Assembly: GCA_035048815.1 (NCBI GenBank)
Contig: JAUCBN010000035.1
Location: 2,368,501-2,432,500 of the forward strand
Length of the DNA: 64,000 nt
Direction of reading: 5' to 3'
DNA from: Abelmoschus esculentus
Taxonomy: Eukaryota; Streptophyta; Magnoliopsida; Malvales; Malvaceae
Program-made: the position numbers and the translations under genes
In this document: positions 25,704 to 38,891 of the stretch, piece after piece
Layout of the letters: every line of letters starts with the position of its first letter
Numbering within the stretch: the first letter of the stretch is position 1
The notes under the pieces: generated by a model
The model's database searches: none
The model's input: the letters and a program-made list of their open reading frames with translations, nothing else
Told to the model about the DNA's origin: nothing

Positions 25704-28036
25704 TCATCTTGCACCATTCATTGCGGTATCATGGATTCCATTGGCATCTTCCTGAATCTTGCCATTCACTTGAGTTCTCGGCCTCTAAATAAATTAAAAA
25801 GAGAAACATAAATACTAATCTCAGTTCGATATCAAGATGAAGGTGTTCGAAGAATAAAAGAAGTTACTATACCCAATCTGCAGGGTCCACAGAATTCCCA
25901 TTCAAGAGCTTGTGATTCTCTTCTTTGGATTTGCTATCCTTCTCCTTGGTACTCAACGGTAGCAACATAGGTAAATTTCCACTGCTTCTGTCGGGCAATT
26001 CTGCGGTGATATCTCAGGGTTAGAAGATTGAACCCCAATCATTGAGGGAATAATTAGACCAAAGTTTGATATGATCGGAAAATTCAAACCTGGCAGTTTC
26101 TTGTCTATGAAGAATACCACTAAATTAACAGTATACCTGCACAAAAAGTCTTACCAATTGTCAAACTAAATCAAAGAAAATATTAAGAAAATCTGTAGTG
26201 TAAATAGGCATCTCAAGAGTGTACTCCGTACCATGCAACAACTACATCAACTGTGTAATGTTTGCGGGAGGCGACAATCAAGAGACTTTGAACAATAGCT
26301 ACCAACCAAGCAAAGTGCTTTATACAGCTGCAATTAGACAACAAGATCTTCAGAATCTATCAATTAGTCTCTCATATGTATGTCAATGTAGCAGCAAGCA
26401 AGAACAGATTGCCTGTTACCAGATGTAAGCATTTTGCTTTTGAGAATCAGAAACGTATGAGAATGGCACTCAAGGCGATTTTTTTCGTGTTCCCAAAAAA
26501 TATTTATTGTTTTATTCTTAATTCTGTTTGAAGCGAATAGCTAGAAACATGTAAAAGAGAGAAAGCTGTCTTTTACCTTTTCGTGCCATATTTCTGATAC
26601 GTGAGCACAAAGACCAGGGTGAAGATCATATGTGATGAAAAAATCAAGTCACCGCAACCGTATATTACACCACGAGGAACTGCAGATTTGTCGAGCAAAC
26701 AAGCCAAAATATTTATCATAAAAGCACACCTATATCTTTGAAAGCAATAAATTGAATTTTTCAACAAAATAGTACATACAATTAATTAAGAAGACTTCTA
26801 ACGCACTATGTGGTTTAGGCAACCTGGCAAGCTTTGAACCCTGCCAAAAACAATTATTTAGTAAATGATCTTAAAAGTTAAAATATAAAGATGAAGTTAA
26901 GGGCAAGATCACATATAATTTCAATACTATACCTCTCGGCAATGATAGTTTGGTCCTGGAAGCTGAGTAGAATAGAATGTGATAATTCGGAGAGCCTGAG
27001 AAGCCTGCAGCAAACATAAACAAAGAAAATAAGTTCAGTTTTGTTAAACATATTATGACTGATGAAAATGGTAATCCTAGAGATTGAGTGCACATATATA
27101 ATCAAAACAAATATAAACTAAGCACCAGTACTCACAACTAAAAATGCTAGCACCCTGCACCAGATGAGAACTGTGTAGATCTTTTTGCTCTTGAGGATGA
27201 AAGGATGGAAAGTCCACTGCAAATACCAATTAATTTGTTAGAAGTGGAGAAAATAAAAGTTTACTGTAGAACTGAAATGAGCACTGCAATACCAAGTACT
27301 AAAGAATTGAGAATTAAATAAAACAAGAAAAAGGAGAGTATCAGAATAACTTTACCAATACAAACGATAAGAAGACAAAGGTGAACACAGTTTCACTGAT
27401 GTAGGCTTTATCTTGCCCAAGCTCCTAAATTTACAAGAAAATTAAATATAAGAATGCATTTCACAAATTAATAGACACATGATAGAGATAAGCAAGGAGG
27501 AAAAAAATATGAAAGAAAGAAAGAAAAATGTTCTCACGGGAAGAATATAGAACCCAAGATCCTGAAGTGTTGGCCCTGGCTTGTGTAGGTAGTGAACTCC
27601 TCGGGCAGCTAGACCATGAATGTACTGCAGAGATGGGGGGAAATGCACACTTTTCAGACCCAGAATAGAAGCCCGAGTCTAGTTATAAAATGACCATAAA
27701 TTAAGCATACTTTAATTTTGGAAAATAAAATCACTAAACAAGTTATTGGTGATCTATAAATCTTGTTTTGAAGCAATGATAAGAAGTATACAGTTAAGCT
27801 TAATCACTACAGAAATGGGTTTAATTTGAAATAACTGAAACCTGAAAGATGAGACCAGCAAGAAGGTATTTCCAGTTATCTATAAGAAGATTGATCTCTG
27901 TAGTTGTTTCTGAACAAAATCTCTTCCATAACTACAAAAAGGAGAGAAAAAACATTAACAAATACAAACAAAAACTTCAAATAAGAATGAAAAAAAAAAA
28001 AACCTTTGAAGCTTCGCGACCAATGTAAAGCGTCAT
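25704..28036 (-). CDS. IPCS: Inositol phosphorylceramide synthase (IPCS)
   Basis: Twelve coding exons on the minus strand: 28036-28004, 27931-27842, 27624-27538, 27424-27356, 27216-27136, 27004-26933, 26840-26780, 26679-26577, 26327-26232, 26136-26090, 26000-25873, 25784-25704; total 948 nt, 315 residues. It is a Golgi polytopic phosphatidylinositol:ceramide inositolphosphotransferase that makes IPC, the first step toward GIPC sphingolipids. Sphingomyelin-synthase-family motifs are clear: [32 protein letters not shown] with H181, and [12 protein letters not shown] with H222 and D226; these three form the expected catalytic triad. The cytosolic tail ends [16 protein letters not shown]. The first exon codes only [11 protein letters not shown]. 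Arabidopsis has three copies and I cannot say which is the closest. Confidence 0.95.
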
Positions 28037-29296
28037 CTTATTATTGTTGGGTAACAACAAGTTCCATAGCCGTTCAAAACCCAGCAATCAAGGTGAACAT
28101 CATTAAAACAACAAAAAGAAAAACCCAAACTTTTGAAAAATTCCCCCTTTAACCAAATCCTTAACAAGTTAACCGCCGTGAAAAAAAAAGAAACTTTTTT
28201 CTTTGAAATCAACCCCAACTGAAAAATCGCTGACTCTTCAAGCGATCATCAAAAACAAGGCGATCCCACGATCAAGATCGACAAAGAACCCGATTGAGGG
28301 AATAAAGGGTTGAATTAAGGCTTCTTCAGCTTCGATATAAATTAAGGAAACTTTCAGAAAATAAGAAAGCTTTGAGAATGTGTTCTTGCTGGTTTTATCT
28401 GTGTGTATCTTCTTCCTTTTGGTCTATGAATCGCTGGTGTTTCCGAGTATAAAGAAAGGCGACGCGAGATGAACACGGAGAAGACTATAAGGCTTTTTAT
28501 TTTCAAAAAAATTCACCAACTGAAAAGACAAAGCAGACAGAAACGGTAATTCCTTAATACTTATTAAACATCGGTTTAAATATAAGGGTAAACTATACGG
28601 ATAGTCATCAAACATTTATAGTATTTTCAATATGATCACTCAACTTTCAAAATTTGTATTATAGTCACTTTTTATATCATCACTTAACGAAACATAATTG
28701 CATAGCATTTTCTCAATAAAATAATTTACGAAATTAAAAATATTTAAACTTGAAATATAGTTTTACACTACTTTTAGTTTTAAAAATAATTTTAACTAAA
28801 AAAAATAAAAAATCAATAGTTCAACTTTTAATTACTTTTTACAGTAAGTGAATTACTAAAATATCCTTTTGTTGTTGAAATAGTCACGAGCGTCTCGGCT
28901 TACGGTAATTATTACTTAACCTTGACACTTGGCATCCCTCCTCCTTCAAAGACTTTTCAAAATTTGACTGGTTTAGAAATTAGAGGGAGTGATTAAGTTA
29001 ATTAATGATGATTAGAGGGGACAAATCCCACGTGGGAGATGCCATGTGGAACGCACTATCTCGGAATTTTAAATGTTTTGATTGATGGGGATTTTTTTGG
29101 ATAAATAAATAAAATAAATATTTAAATTTAAATTTTTTTGGGTTCCGCCATGTGCTTAACTGCCAACCTGCCAACTGCAAAATTCTCAGATTTTGTTATT
29201 TTGCCAGGATGTCTGTCTGACAGTCCATTGTCATGACTTGCTCCATCACTTATTCGAGGTTTATATTTTTATATAAATATATGTATTTAATTTATT

Positions 29297-30051
29297 AAGG
29301 TATAAAGATATTTTTAACTCGTAACATTTATAATTTTTATTGTTCTGATTTTTATTTTTTTGAGATAAATTTAGCTTTTAACTTATATTTTTTTGACAAA
29401 TAGCTTATTTTTTTAATTATCATGATAATTGAACCATTAAAAATCTAAAAATGATGACATGTCATATGCATATGATAATATATTTTAAATAATATAGCAT
29501 CTAACATATCAAATATATGTGAAATATAATTTTATTCTAATATAAAATATAAAATAATTAAAATCAAATAAAATATTAAAAAATTAATTAATTCTAAAAT
29601 AAAATACTACTAAACATTCTTAACCTAACTACGATAGAATCTAATATAAAATATAAAATAATTAAAATTCAAGTTGTGTTCATATTTTTTAAGATAGACT
29701 TTGATTCTATCGTAGTTAGGATTGAGAAAGTTTAGTAACATTTTATTTTAGAATTAATTAATTTTTAATATTTTATTTGAATTTTAATTATTTTATATTT
29801 TATACTAGAATAAAATTATATTTCATATACATATATATATTTGATAGGTTAGATGTCATTTTATTTAAAATATATTAATATATGCATATGACATGTTATT
29901 ATTGTTAGACTTTTAACAGTCTAGTTATCATAATTGTTAAAAAATAAGCCATTTGTCAAAAAGATATAAGTTAAGGGCTAAATTTATCTAAAAAAAAGAA
30001 TAAGAGTCAAAACAATATAAATTATAAACGTTAAGGATTATAAGTATCCTT
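29297..30051. repeat. Foldback element, about 345-bp arms around a 61-bp loop
   Basis: Left arm 29297-29641 and right arm 29703-30051 are reverse complements with moderate divergence. Anchor pairs include ACCTAACTACGATAGAATC with GATTCTATCGTAGTTAGG at the loop, GTCATATGCATATGATAATA with TATATGCATATGACATG in the middle, and AAGG...CCTT at the ends. No coding capacity. It looks like a long-armed MITE or foldback transposon. A target duplication could not be fixed. Confidence 0.85.
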
Positions 30052-31013
30052 ATGTCATTTATTAATTGATTAATTTAAATAAATATTTAAATATTTTTTA
30101 TTAAATTGATTATTTTAATGTAATTATTTTTTATAAAATTAAAATTAAAATATTTAATTTTGTTTAAAAAATAGTATTATATTTCACTAGATTATTTGAC
30201 CATTGCTTTTTATCTTTTATGTGTAAATTTTATTTGGATTTCTTATTTAGTCTCGTTACATGTTAATTTTATATTTTGATTTAAGTTTATTTAATTAGTG
30301 TTTTATATAGATCGATTTTTAGCATGCTAATTTAAGTACACGTTAATATATTAGTTTGATTTTAAATTTAAATAAATTGTTATTTATTTTGTCTTAGATT
30401 GAATAGTAATTAATTCAGTTAAAAAATTATTAAAAATAAAATGATTTTATATAAACTCACTAATTTTGTATTTAAATTTTAATTGATATATTAATAATTT
30501 TATTTAAACATAAAAAGATAAAATGTTATTATAATAATATCAATTATCAGCTGACTATGTAGAGATCATGCAACAATTTATATCTTGATGAAAAACAAGA
30601 AACTGAGAAAAAAGAAATAAGGTGAAAGTAGTTGGTGGCAGTTGCAGTTAAATTTAAAATAGAAAAAAGTAATTATATTTTTATTCGTGTTTATATTTTA
30701 AATCAATAAATTTAAAGTTTAGAATTTAAAGTTTAAGGTTAAAATCTGTGGTCAAAGTTTAGAAAATTAAGGATAAGTATAGAGTTTACGTCTTAAGATG
30801 TATAAAATAAAAGTTAAAGTTTATAATTCAATTTTTTTAAAAATTTTAGTACACGACAAAAGTTTGTATTCATCGACAACAACAATGACATCGGAAAAAA
30901 TTATAAAATTATAATCATAATCTTGTATTTTTTTGTCTGAAAGCTATTTTGGGGAAACATTAAATGTTTATAAACTTTAGATACCATATTAACACATTTG
31001 ATAACATATATAG

Positions 31014-31294
31014 GCACGAATTATCTAGCCTCATCGATTGAAAGAACAGTTGTTGTTCTAGAGATCACGGGTTCGTATTTTGAAGGTACAATTGTCAAGC
31101 TATTGTAGTTTTTTTTAATATAAATATAATTTTTTATTCAGTTACGGTGGTTACAATAGTATCTATTCTAGATTATACTTTCAATCATTATACATTGGTC
31201 GCTCAATTACCGTGCTGGTATTATTGGTGTCAGAATTCGTGACCTCTAAGAACAACAATCATTCCTTTAACCAATGATACTAGATAGTTCGTGC
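31014..31294. repeat. MITE-like element, about 60-bp inverted arms
   Basis: Left arm GCACGAATTATCTAG...TTGTTGTTCTAGAGATCACG pairs with right arm CGTGACCTCTAAGAACAACA...CTAGATAGTTCGTGC. Similar right-arm sequence ('AACCTCTAAGAACAA' or 'AACCTTTAGCAACAA' next to 'TTAGAATATAAT') recurs near 53619-53725 and 56745-56862, so this is a dispersed family. Confidence 0.75.
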
Positions 31295-32519
31295 TGATAA
31301 AATCTATTTTTATTTCTATCTAGAAGGAAAAGAGAAAATTCTAAAAAAGACACTTCGATTTGGTATTAAACACAAAATTTTAAAAAAATAGATGAGTAAA
31401 TTTAATCGATCGATCATCGATATTTATTCCGTTATTAAATTCTTTTAAAATAATTTTTTAACAATCAAATTAAAGTAGGGAATGGATTTTGACATATCAC
31501 TTTGTTTTCTTTCTAACAAAAGCTTGTCAATTACCTGTTTGTTTATTAGAAAAATTATACGTCAAGACTCCAGATATTTGTAATCAATTTTTTAGATTAT
31601 AATATTTGGATTGTTTTACGTTTCAAAACCTGTTCCATAGGATAATTATGTATCAAAAGTCAAAAAGATTTTAAAAGAAAAATATGGCGACGATCTGATG
31701 TCAGAATTTGGATGTTTTATATAATATCTTCATTTTCTAAAAGAAAAATTAACAAAGACAATAGAAATGAATGGAAATGGATCAACACTAATAAGCATAA
31801 TAAAAACGTATATTACATTATTTTTAAATAGAGAAGTTGAGTTAAAATTTAAAATTATTTTATTTAAAAAAATCACAGTTACATAATTAAAATATAAATC
31901 GTAAATAAATATAATAGATATAAAAAAAAATAAGATAATACATAGGATTAAAAAAAACTTACATGCCATTATAGTTCAATACTTAGACAAATGTTAGAAA
32001 GGCTTAAATTAAGTAGTGATTCCAGTAAAAAATATAATAATATTTATTTTAAAAAATTTAAATTTAAATATTTTTGTCTATAAAATTTATGTTATCAGAG
32101 GATTAAATATATGAGGAGAATATTAGTTATAATCATTTTAAGATTATTAAAAAATCCGAGAGGCTGCTTCCTGCTCTGGTCCTGCCTAATTTGTTTGTTG
32201 CATCTGTGTGTGTGCGTGGTGTCCATTCACCAAATACATGAACCGCACCTTTCAATCACCTAACTCCACTCTCCAGGCCACCTCCTTCTGTATGGGGGGT
32301 GTAGGGTTAATCTCCAACTTAAATTTGAGCCACGGAATTCAATCAAGCTTTAAAACCAAGGATTAAATGCAGACATTACCTATAAAGATGTCTATTATAC
32401 TTTTTATCTTTCAAACAAGTTTTTTATTAGTTTGGCCCTGAATTTGTAAAAAGTTATGTTCGTTAGTTTACGTTGGTTGTCGTTCTCATGGACCTAACCT
32501 AAGTGCCAAAAGCATCGTA

Positions 32520-32960
32520 TGGGATGAACAAACCTTGCAGACAGACCAACAGATTGCCATCGACGAAGAAAGCTACACTGAAGCAGCGAAAAAATCAGAG
32601 ATGATCTCTCGAGTCCTACATGGGGATAGTAAAGCTTCGGTTCCGGCAGCAAATTCTCGATTTTACGACACTTTTAGGAGAGGGGAACTAGCCAGCGGCA
32701 AATGGTATTATGTCCAGTTATGATTTCGTCATGGAAAGCTGAGAGATTGTGGATGAAGTATGAATTTTCCACTAGAGATAAAACTGAACAATGTTCGAGT
32801 TCGTGTTAAAGGAGATTCCGGGTACGTTACATGCATGGAATTCATCCAGACAACAGAAGGCAACAATAGGGAAGCACAGTTCGTGACGAACGTGTTTGAA
32901 AGGATCAATGGTATATATGCATTCATCATGCTTCTCAAGATGACTTGTGAAGAAGCATAG
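32520..32960 (+). pseudogene. NTF2/SnoaL-like (UVR plus SnoaL_3) pseudogene fragment
   Basis: Begins after a possible splice acceptor (TTGCAG) with a UVR-like helix (LQTDQQIAIDEESYTEAAKK), then ANSRFYDTFRRG, the start of a SnoaL/NTF2-like domain. The usual tryptophan-rich middle (about 20 residues in relatives) is missing after 32705. SYDFVMES then meets TGA at about 32740, where relatives have Trp. Two frame changes follow, one before FPLEIKLNNVRVRVKGDSGY and one near 32915, after which the expected W-x-I-C-I-H-H-A-S end is readable only in another frame. From memory this matches the At3g09250-type NTF2 family protein. It is a decayed copy. Confidence 0.75.
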
Positions 32961-33226
32961 TTCACTATATCAGAGCATAAAGTTCAGTTTGTGATAACAT
33001 ATAGGAACCATGCTGTTCTTGGCTTTAAAAAGGAAAGATGCAAGTGATCAATCCGGTAATGTGCGGCTCTTGCAAAATCATGATGATTAACCATGTCGAA
33101 CAAGCCTATACCCCAAATCCAATTCCCTGTATTTGTATGATGATTAACCCCAAATTTTAGAAATCTTCGAGACTTCTTATAACTGTATCTGAAAACTGAA
33201 GCAGGCCGTGTGCACGAAACCATTAA

Positions 33227-36155
33227 CTATACCCTCCCAACGGGGGAATGAGGTGGGTTCGGAGCATATTTTGCAGGCAAGGTTCCAAGGGAAATGGTTG
33301 GTTTGTTGTCTATCCCAAAGCTGCCATCCAATATTGACTCCTTTATAACTTTTCCTTTGGGCAGGTTACTGAATTCCGGCAAATCAGAGGATTTCCGACA
33401 ACTTATAACTGTTACTGAGATAAAGAATGCTTGCAATGCAGTGATTGATGAGCTGAACTCAATTGCATAAATTCCTTTTTTATGTGGAGCCAAGCTGAAG
33501 ATAGGCATCTTCGGTTGTGCTTCTCCCTATATGAAGTACAAAACAAGGACTTAGATATCTGGACCACATTATACCACAGTGGAGAACGAATAGGTAATAC
33601 AATAGGAAAGAGGATACCTGCAGATAAAGTTCTAGACGATCTGGGCATGCTAGATGTGTCCTTGAACTCTTACAGCATCTCCTGTCCTGGTTGGAGAGAA
33701 TATGTAATTTGCATCCAACATCCCAACCTCCACAGTCGCATAGTCCACCAAATCTCCACCGGTCAATCAATGGGGAAGGTATTCCTTTGTTTGGCAAGCT
33801 GTGGACTCCACCAGGAAGGATGGCAGTAGTACTATTGAAGCTTGAACTTTCCCTAAAGTGGCATGTGCATCCATCTGTAGCCAAAGATTCTGTACAGCTA
33901 GTCTTCTCTACATCTTTATCTGCCTGCTGTAAATTGCTGTCACCAGGTATTTTGATGACAACAGCAGCAAGCTCGGTATTTGGTGTAAACTTCGCCAATG
34001 CTTGGTCTGCTTGTCTTTGCTCCACATTGAACAGAACAGACTCCCTTACCAGATAATTGCAAGAGTCCTCTGCAGTCAGATCTGAACTATGAGAGTTGGA
34101 AATCTTCATTTGTCCAATGATATTATAGATGTAACCACAATTTTTTTCCTTGTTTCCCTTACTTATCCAGCTGACACTCTTCTTAATTTCACTAACCGAA
34201 GAGAATACATAATTCTGATCAGATCCCACCTTGCCAGGTGATGCTAGACCTTTGACGGTAGTTGCAAGCATGTTGCTGCCATTGGTGACAACAAATCTGA
34301 ACAGTGGGAGTCCATTCTTCATTGCAACCTCTAGAAGAGCTTTAATCATTGATGACCCCAACTTTTCTTCCCGAAAGGATTCATTTGTAAGTGGATGTGG
34401 TGTAGAGGAGTTCAAGCTTCCTTTTGATGGCTTCCCAGTGTCCGTAGATATAAAAGAATTTAAGCCCTTAGACTTTAGTAGCGGACCCAGCATCCTTCTA
34501 AAGGAGCTGGATCTAGCTTTATGAAGGCCATCCAGCTTCTCTACGTTTGCATCATCCAGAAAACTAGAAGAATCAGACATTATTGGACCGGACCTCAAGG
34601 AAACATAATCAGAGCTCAATTGTGGGGCTGTAGAACTTTCCTTAAAACTGAAACTTCTACTAATACGACGCAAGCTGAAACTAAAACGGCAATTTGGTGA
34701 ACTAGTTCTGCTTCTTTCAGTTGCCAACTCGGCCATTTCTTCTTCCAGTATCTTCATAGTTTCAAAATCAGCATCTTGAGACTTTGTCTTGTTCTCTGCT
34801 GAATACTTGCCCTGAGACCTTATATTTCCTGTGTTATTTGAGAACACAGATCCACTAGATGCATCAGAGGAAGGCTCCATACCCCGTGCCATCGTGCCAA
34901 TTTCAGGATTCGTCTCCACTCCAGAAGGAAATGTACAAGAATGAGGGACTTCAGAACATAATTCCCGAAAATGATCCTTCTCAAGCAAGCCAGAGGAAGA
35001 GCTGCTCCATTTTGCTTCATTCAAACTGCTATCTTGGGGCTCTTCAAAAAAGTTGTTTAGGGCAGAACTCGGAAGAAGTACAATATTCTTGTGTTTGCCA
35101 GGAGAACATTCATGATTAAGATCAAGTTCAAATTCCTCAGTCTCTTTGTTCTTACTTTTGTGGCTTTCAGCACAGTGCATTGTGCTGGAACCCAGTGAAA
35201 CTGCATGCTTTCTTGATTTGGATGAAGAAGCCTCCATATCTGCAGTACCTTTATCATCCAAATCCTTCTTATTTACATCTGTTTCCCACATTTTCTCTAC
35301 TCCATTTTTTGCTCCGCCATCGCAAACACTTGCTTCCTTTAGCAGAGGTGATACTCCATGATTTCTCATGTTTGACGGCATATTTCCCATTTCCGAAGTG
35401 ATTTTCTGATCTGATCCTTTTCTCTTCTCCTTCTCAAGAACTGCATCTGAATTCATTTTTTCACGGGATTTATATGTCTTGGATGTCTTTTTCTTCTTCT
35501 TCCGATCCATGGTGCTCCTGGAAGCAGTTTCAATATCTTGGTAGTGCCTAACCTTTGGAATCGATGTTTTTGCACCTCGTGGAATGTCATCCTTTTGAGA
35601 TGGGGCAAGCCTTGAGCATGTTGAGGATTGTTGCTTATCTTTATTGGCAGAGGCAACCTTGGGAACAACATTAGAATAGGCAGACGACTTGGTATATGTC
35701 TTCGATGATAAGATGGTGATTGCGGAAGATTCATCATTGCCAGTTCTTGTTGGGATATGCTTTCGGTGGTGCTTCCATTTTTCTAGACGTGACCAATCCA
35801 GAACTCCTACATTCAATGCACTCTCTTGGAGGTTATCTGAACTGTCTACGCGTTGTAGGTACCCCGGCAAGTTTGACATGTACCTAACAAGCTCATCTTC
35901 TTTTGTTGACATGCTCTTGAGAGGCTGGCCCTTGCAAACCCCAGAAGGCTTTGTTTCAACCAAGATGCTTTGAATCTGATTGTTCCCTATTTCATCTGGC
36001 AGAACACCATACGTAGAAGTAATACCATTTTTTACATTGGACGTGCCATGATTCTTTAACCTTGTGTCTGCACGTGGAATGTGAGCTTTCTCCTTCCATG
36101 TCTTTGAACTTTGCTGTGGGTTTGAACTCCTTTCCGACTTTGAACCAAATCCCAT
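33227..36155 (-). CDS. DUF3527-domain protein
   Basis: Two coding exons on the minus strand, 36155-33618 and 33526-33227, total 2838 nt for 945 residues. The long N-terminal two-thirds is Ser/Lys-rich and looks disordered (KKKKKTSKTYKSREK, SSGSVFSNNTGN). The C-terminal DUF3527 region carries CRFSFSLRRISRSFSFKES, LLEVAMKNGLPLFRFVV, ELAAVVIKIP and, across the splice, the end KGIYAIEFSSSITALQAFF. I chose the ATG at 36155 (MGFGSKSERSS); the frame is open further upstream but without an ATG. The family is plant-specific and its biochemical role is unknown. From memory, DUF3527 genes lie next to IPCS genes in Arabidopsis too, as here. The 5' leader upstream probably contains introns. Confidence 0.88.
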
Positions 36156-38400
36156 GTCCCTCAGACTTTCTAATTTTTCATTACCTTTTCTTCTATCAAG
36201 TGTCAATGATTTTTTCTACTTTACCAACCCATCTTATCTGCAAAATTGCAAAGTTTAGTTTCTCACATGAGCTGTCTCCAAATTGATTGAATTTATGGTT
36301 AAATATGTGTATATAACATGCACTAAACTATTGACATTTTAAAAGCCACATTATCAAAACATGCCAAGTTTCCATTCATAACCTTGTTCTAGCCATCAGT
36401 GGTCAAATGAAGCAAAAAATTTATCCGGATCATCCAGGGTCAAACAAATCCAAGCTCAACATTTTTATTTGCTCACATATAAGTCCATTTCCCTCCAGAA
36501 AAACAAAAACACAAAATCAAAGGAGCAAAGGCATAAAAATTAAATTTACACCCAAAGAGGGCAAAACTAACATTAGAAAAGATATGTCAGCTCAGCAGGC
36601 AACCAACCAATAGAAATGAAATGACTTGAGTCAGTTGAGTGATTCCCAACAAAACACCAGCGATCAGTCATTTACCATTGTAAACTCCCAAAGTTGTAGC
36701 CTTTTTCTTCCCATTTAAACCATGAATTTCTTGGGGTCTAGTGATCAAATTAACAACAGTCCATGAAAAAAAAAACAAGATTATGTATCTAAATCTACGG
36801 ACACCATACATTCCAGAGTATCAAACACAATCAGTTTCATTTGATTCAAGTCAAAAACAAAAGAAACTTACGGATCCATAAAGAATCCTAATCCAGAATA
36901 ACTGAAGCCAGCCTCTTTAAGCACTTGAGAAATTTACGGAAAATGAAATAGAGAACAAAAGAATCCACATTTTTCCCAATGTTAAGAAAAAAGCTAACAT
37001 AGTTTGCAAAATCGAATTGAAACAAAACGAATAGAATAAAAGAATTTAAAACAAAACTATTTCTTTACTTTTCTAAATTTCCTTCTTGCATCCCGAGTCC
37101 CGACAATCATACACAATACTTACAAACTACCAAGAAAAAAAAAACGAAAACATAAAAGCGAAATTAATCGAAGAAAAATAGTGACAGAGAGAGAATAATG
37201 TATTACCAGTTAGAGACGGGACCAATGCAGGTTGAAGAAAGCGAAGTAAATCTTGAAAAAGCTCGCCGATCTCTAAAGAAGATAACGATTACAGAATTAA
37301 AAGAAAGTCGGCAAAAATCCCGAACACCGAAAAGAAAAAACAAATAAAAACTCAAACGTAAATTCTAAGCAAAGCAAAGAATTACCTCAAATTGAGAACA
37401 AGGAACAAAAGCTGTATCTCTGAACCAAACGTATCCGGTCCAAATCCGTTTCTTCTTCAACAAAAGAAAATCAATTCTGTTAAAAATAATAATCCAAAAA
37501 GAAGATGATGAAGCAATCGAGTGGTGGAAGGCGGCTAAGCAAAGGTTTTGTTTGAGAGCGAGGAGGCGAGACTGAGAGTGAGAAGGTTGAAGATGACGTT
37601 TTATATTTTTTTCAGATCGGACGGTTAAGAAAAACACGCGCGGGAAGGGGCGGGGGATTTGGCTATAAATATGGGCCCGCCTTTTGCGACTTTGAAGACC
37701 ATTTCCCCACCCGTGGGTGAATCGCCATGTACGAATTTGGGTCCCACGCGCCACCTCCTTTTTTTCTCCGATCTGGTCCACAACAGCAGAGACTCCTCGA
37801 GTCTTCCCCCGTACTGTTTCTTTCTTAATTAGTATTAATCATCATTGCCCTCATCTCCATTATTACAATCAAACTATGGACTGATTTTATTTTGATTATT
37901 AAATTATAATTTTATTAATTAAATTATTTATCACTAAAAATTTATAATAATATTAGTTTCAGTATGATATATAAATAAATTATATAATTATATATTTAAT
38001 TTTTTAAATTTATATATTTTATTAATTTAATTTTAATTTGATTTATTAAATTTGATCATTTGGTTATACATTTTATATAATTAAAATTAAGAGTAAATTA
38101 ATATATTATATAAATAATAAAGATTAGATATATAATTATATAAATTTATTTAACTATCATATTAATACTTTTATTAACTTTTAATGACCCATGACTTGAT
38201 TAAATGATCTTTGACTTGTAGGTTCCTTATTATCCAAATGCAGCCTCTGCCTCACCCCTAAGGCAATTGGATAAAGTAAGTCACGAATTAATGACTTTAA
38301 TAAAGTTTAGATAGCTTGCAAGGATTAAGCAAATTAATACAGATATTTTTAGGTATTACAAGCGGTGTGTTTAAAATCGGTTCAATGACTATTTATTGAT

Positions 38401-38891
38401 AGGGGTGAATATTTGATCGAGTCGAGAGTCAAAAAAATTTGAGTTATTCGAGTTGATGAGTCATATTTTATAACTCAAACTTTATTTGAATTTTTTACGG
38501 TTTGAGTTGAGTTTAAGAAATTCGAATCGAGTCGAGTTTTCAAGTTCGTATAAATATTTAATTATAATTATTTATCATGTTGTAGTACGACTTGATTTCA
38601 ATTTAAACGACTTTCTCTAATATTATAAGATATGTATATATACTTTTTCATATATAATAATATCTCTATATTTTTATATATCAATGTATATATATCATAA
38701 AAAGTTGAGAGACTCATCTCAAACTTAAAAATAAGTCCTTTAATTATTAAAATTTTTGAGTTATTCGAATGTCTATTTTACAATTCTAACTTTATTTAAA
38801 AAAAATTGAGTCGAGTCAAAATGAATCGAATATTTTCGCCTCGAGTCGAGTTATTCGATTTTTTCGAGTCGAGTCGAGTTTTGCTACCCCT
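38401..38891. repeat. hAT-like non-autonomous dispersed repeat
   Basis: Starts AGGGGTGAATA and ends GCTACCCCT, so the termini are short inverted repeats. The inside is rich in TCGAGTCGAGTTTT-like blocks. A more degenerate relative is visible around 16980-17210. No matching 8-bp flanks were found. Confidence 0.55.

Larger units (their letters stand above)
28037..32519. other. Repeat-rich AT-rich intergenic region
   Basis: 4.5 kb with no recognised gene. It contains the IPCS 5' leader and promoter, an old dispersed repeat near 28565-28700, the 755-bp foldback (29297-30051), a second inverted-repeat element (31014-31294) and otherwise low-complexity AT-rich DNA. All open frames here are short and without protein features. 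Confidence 0.6.

Noticed and set aside
37365..37781. 138-codon minus-strand frame
   Set aside because: Falls in the probable leader and promoter of the DUF3527 gene; no protein features.
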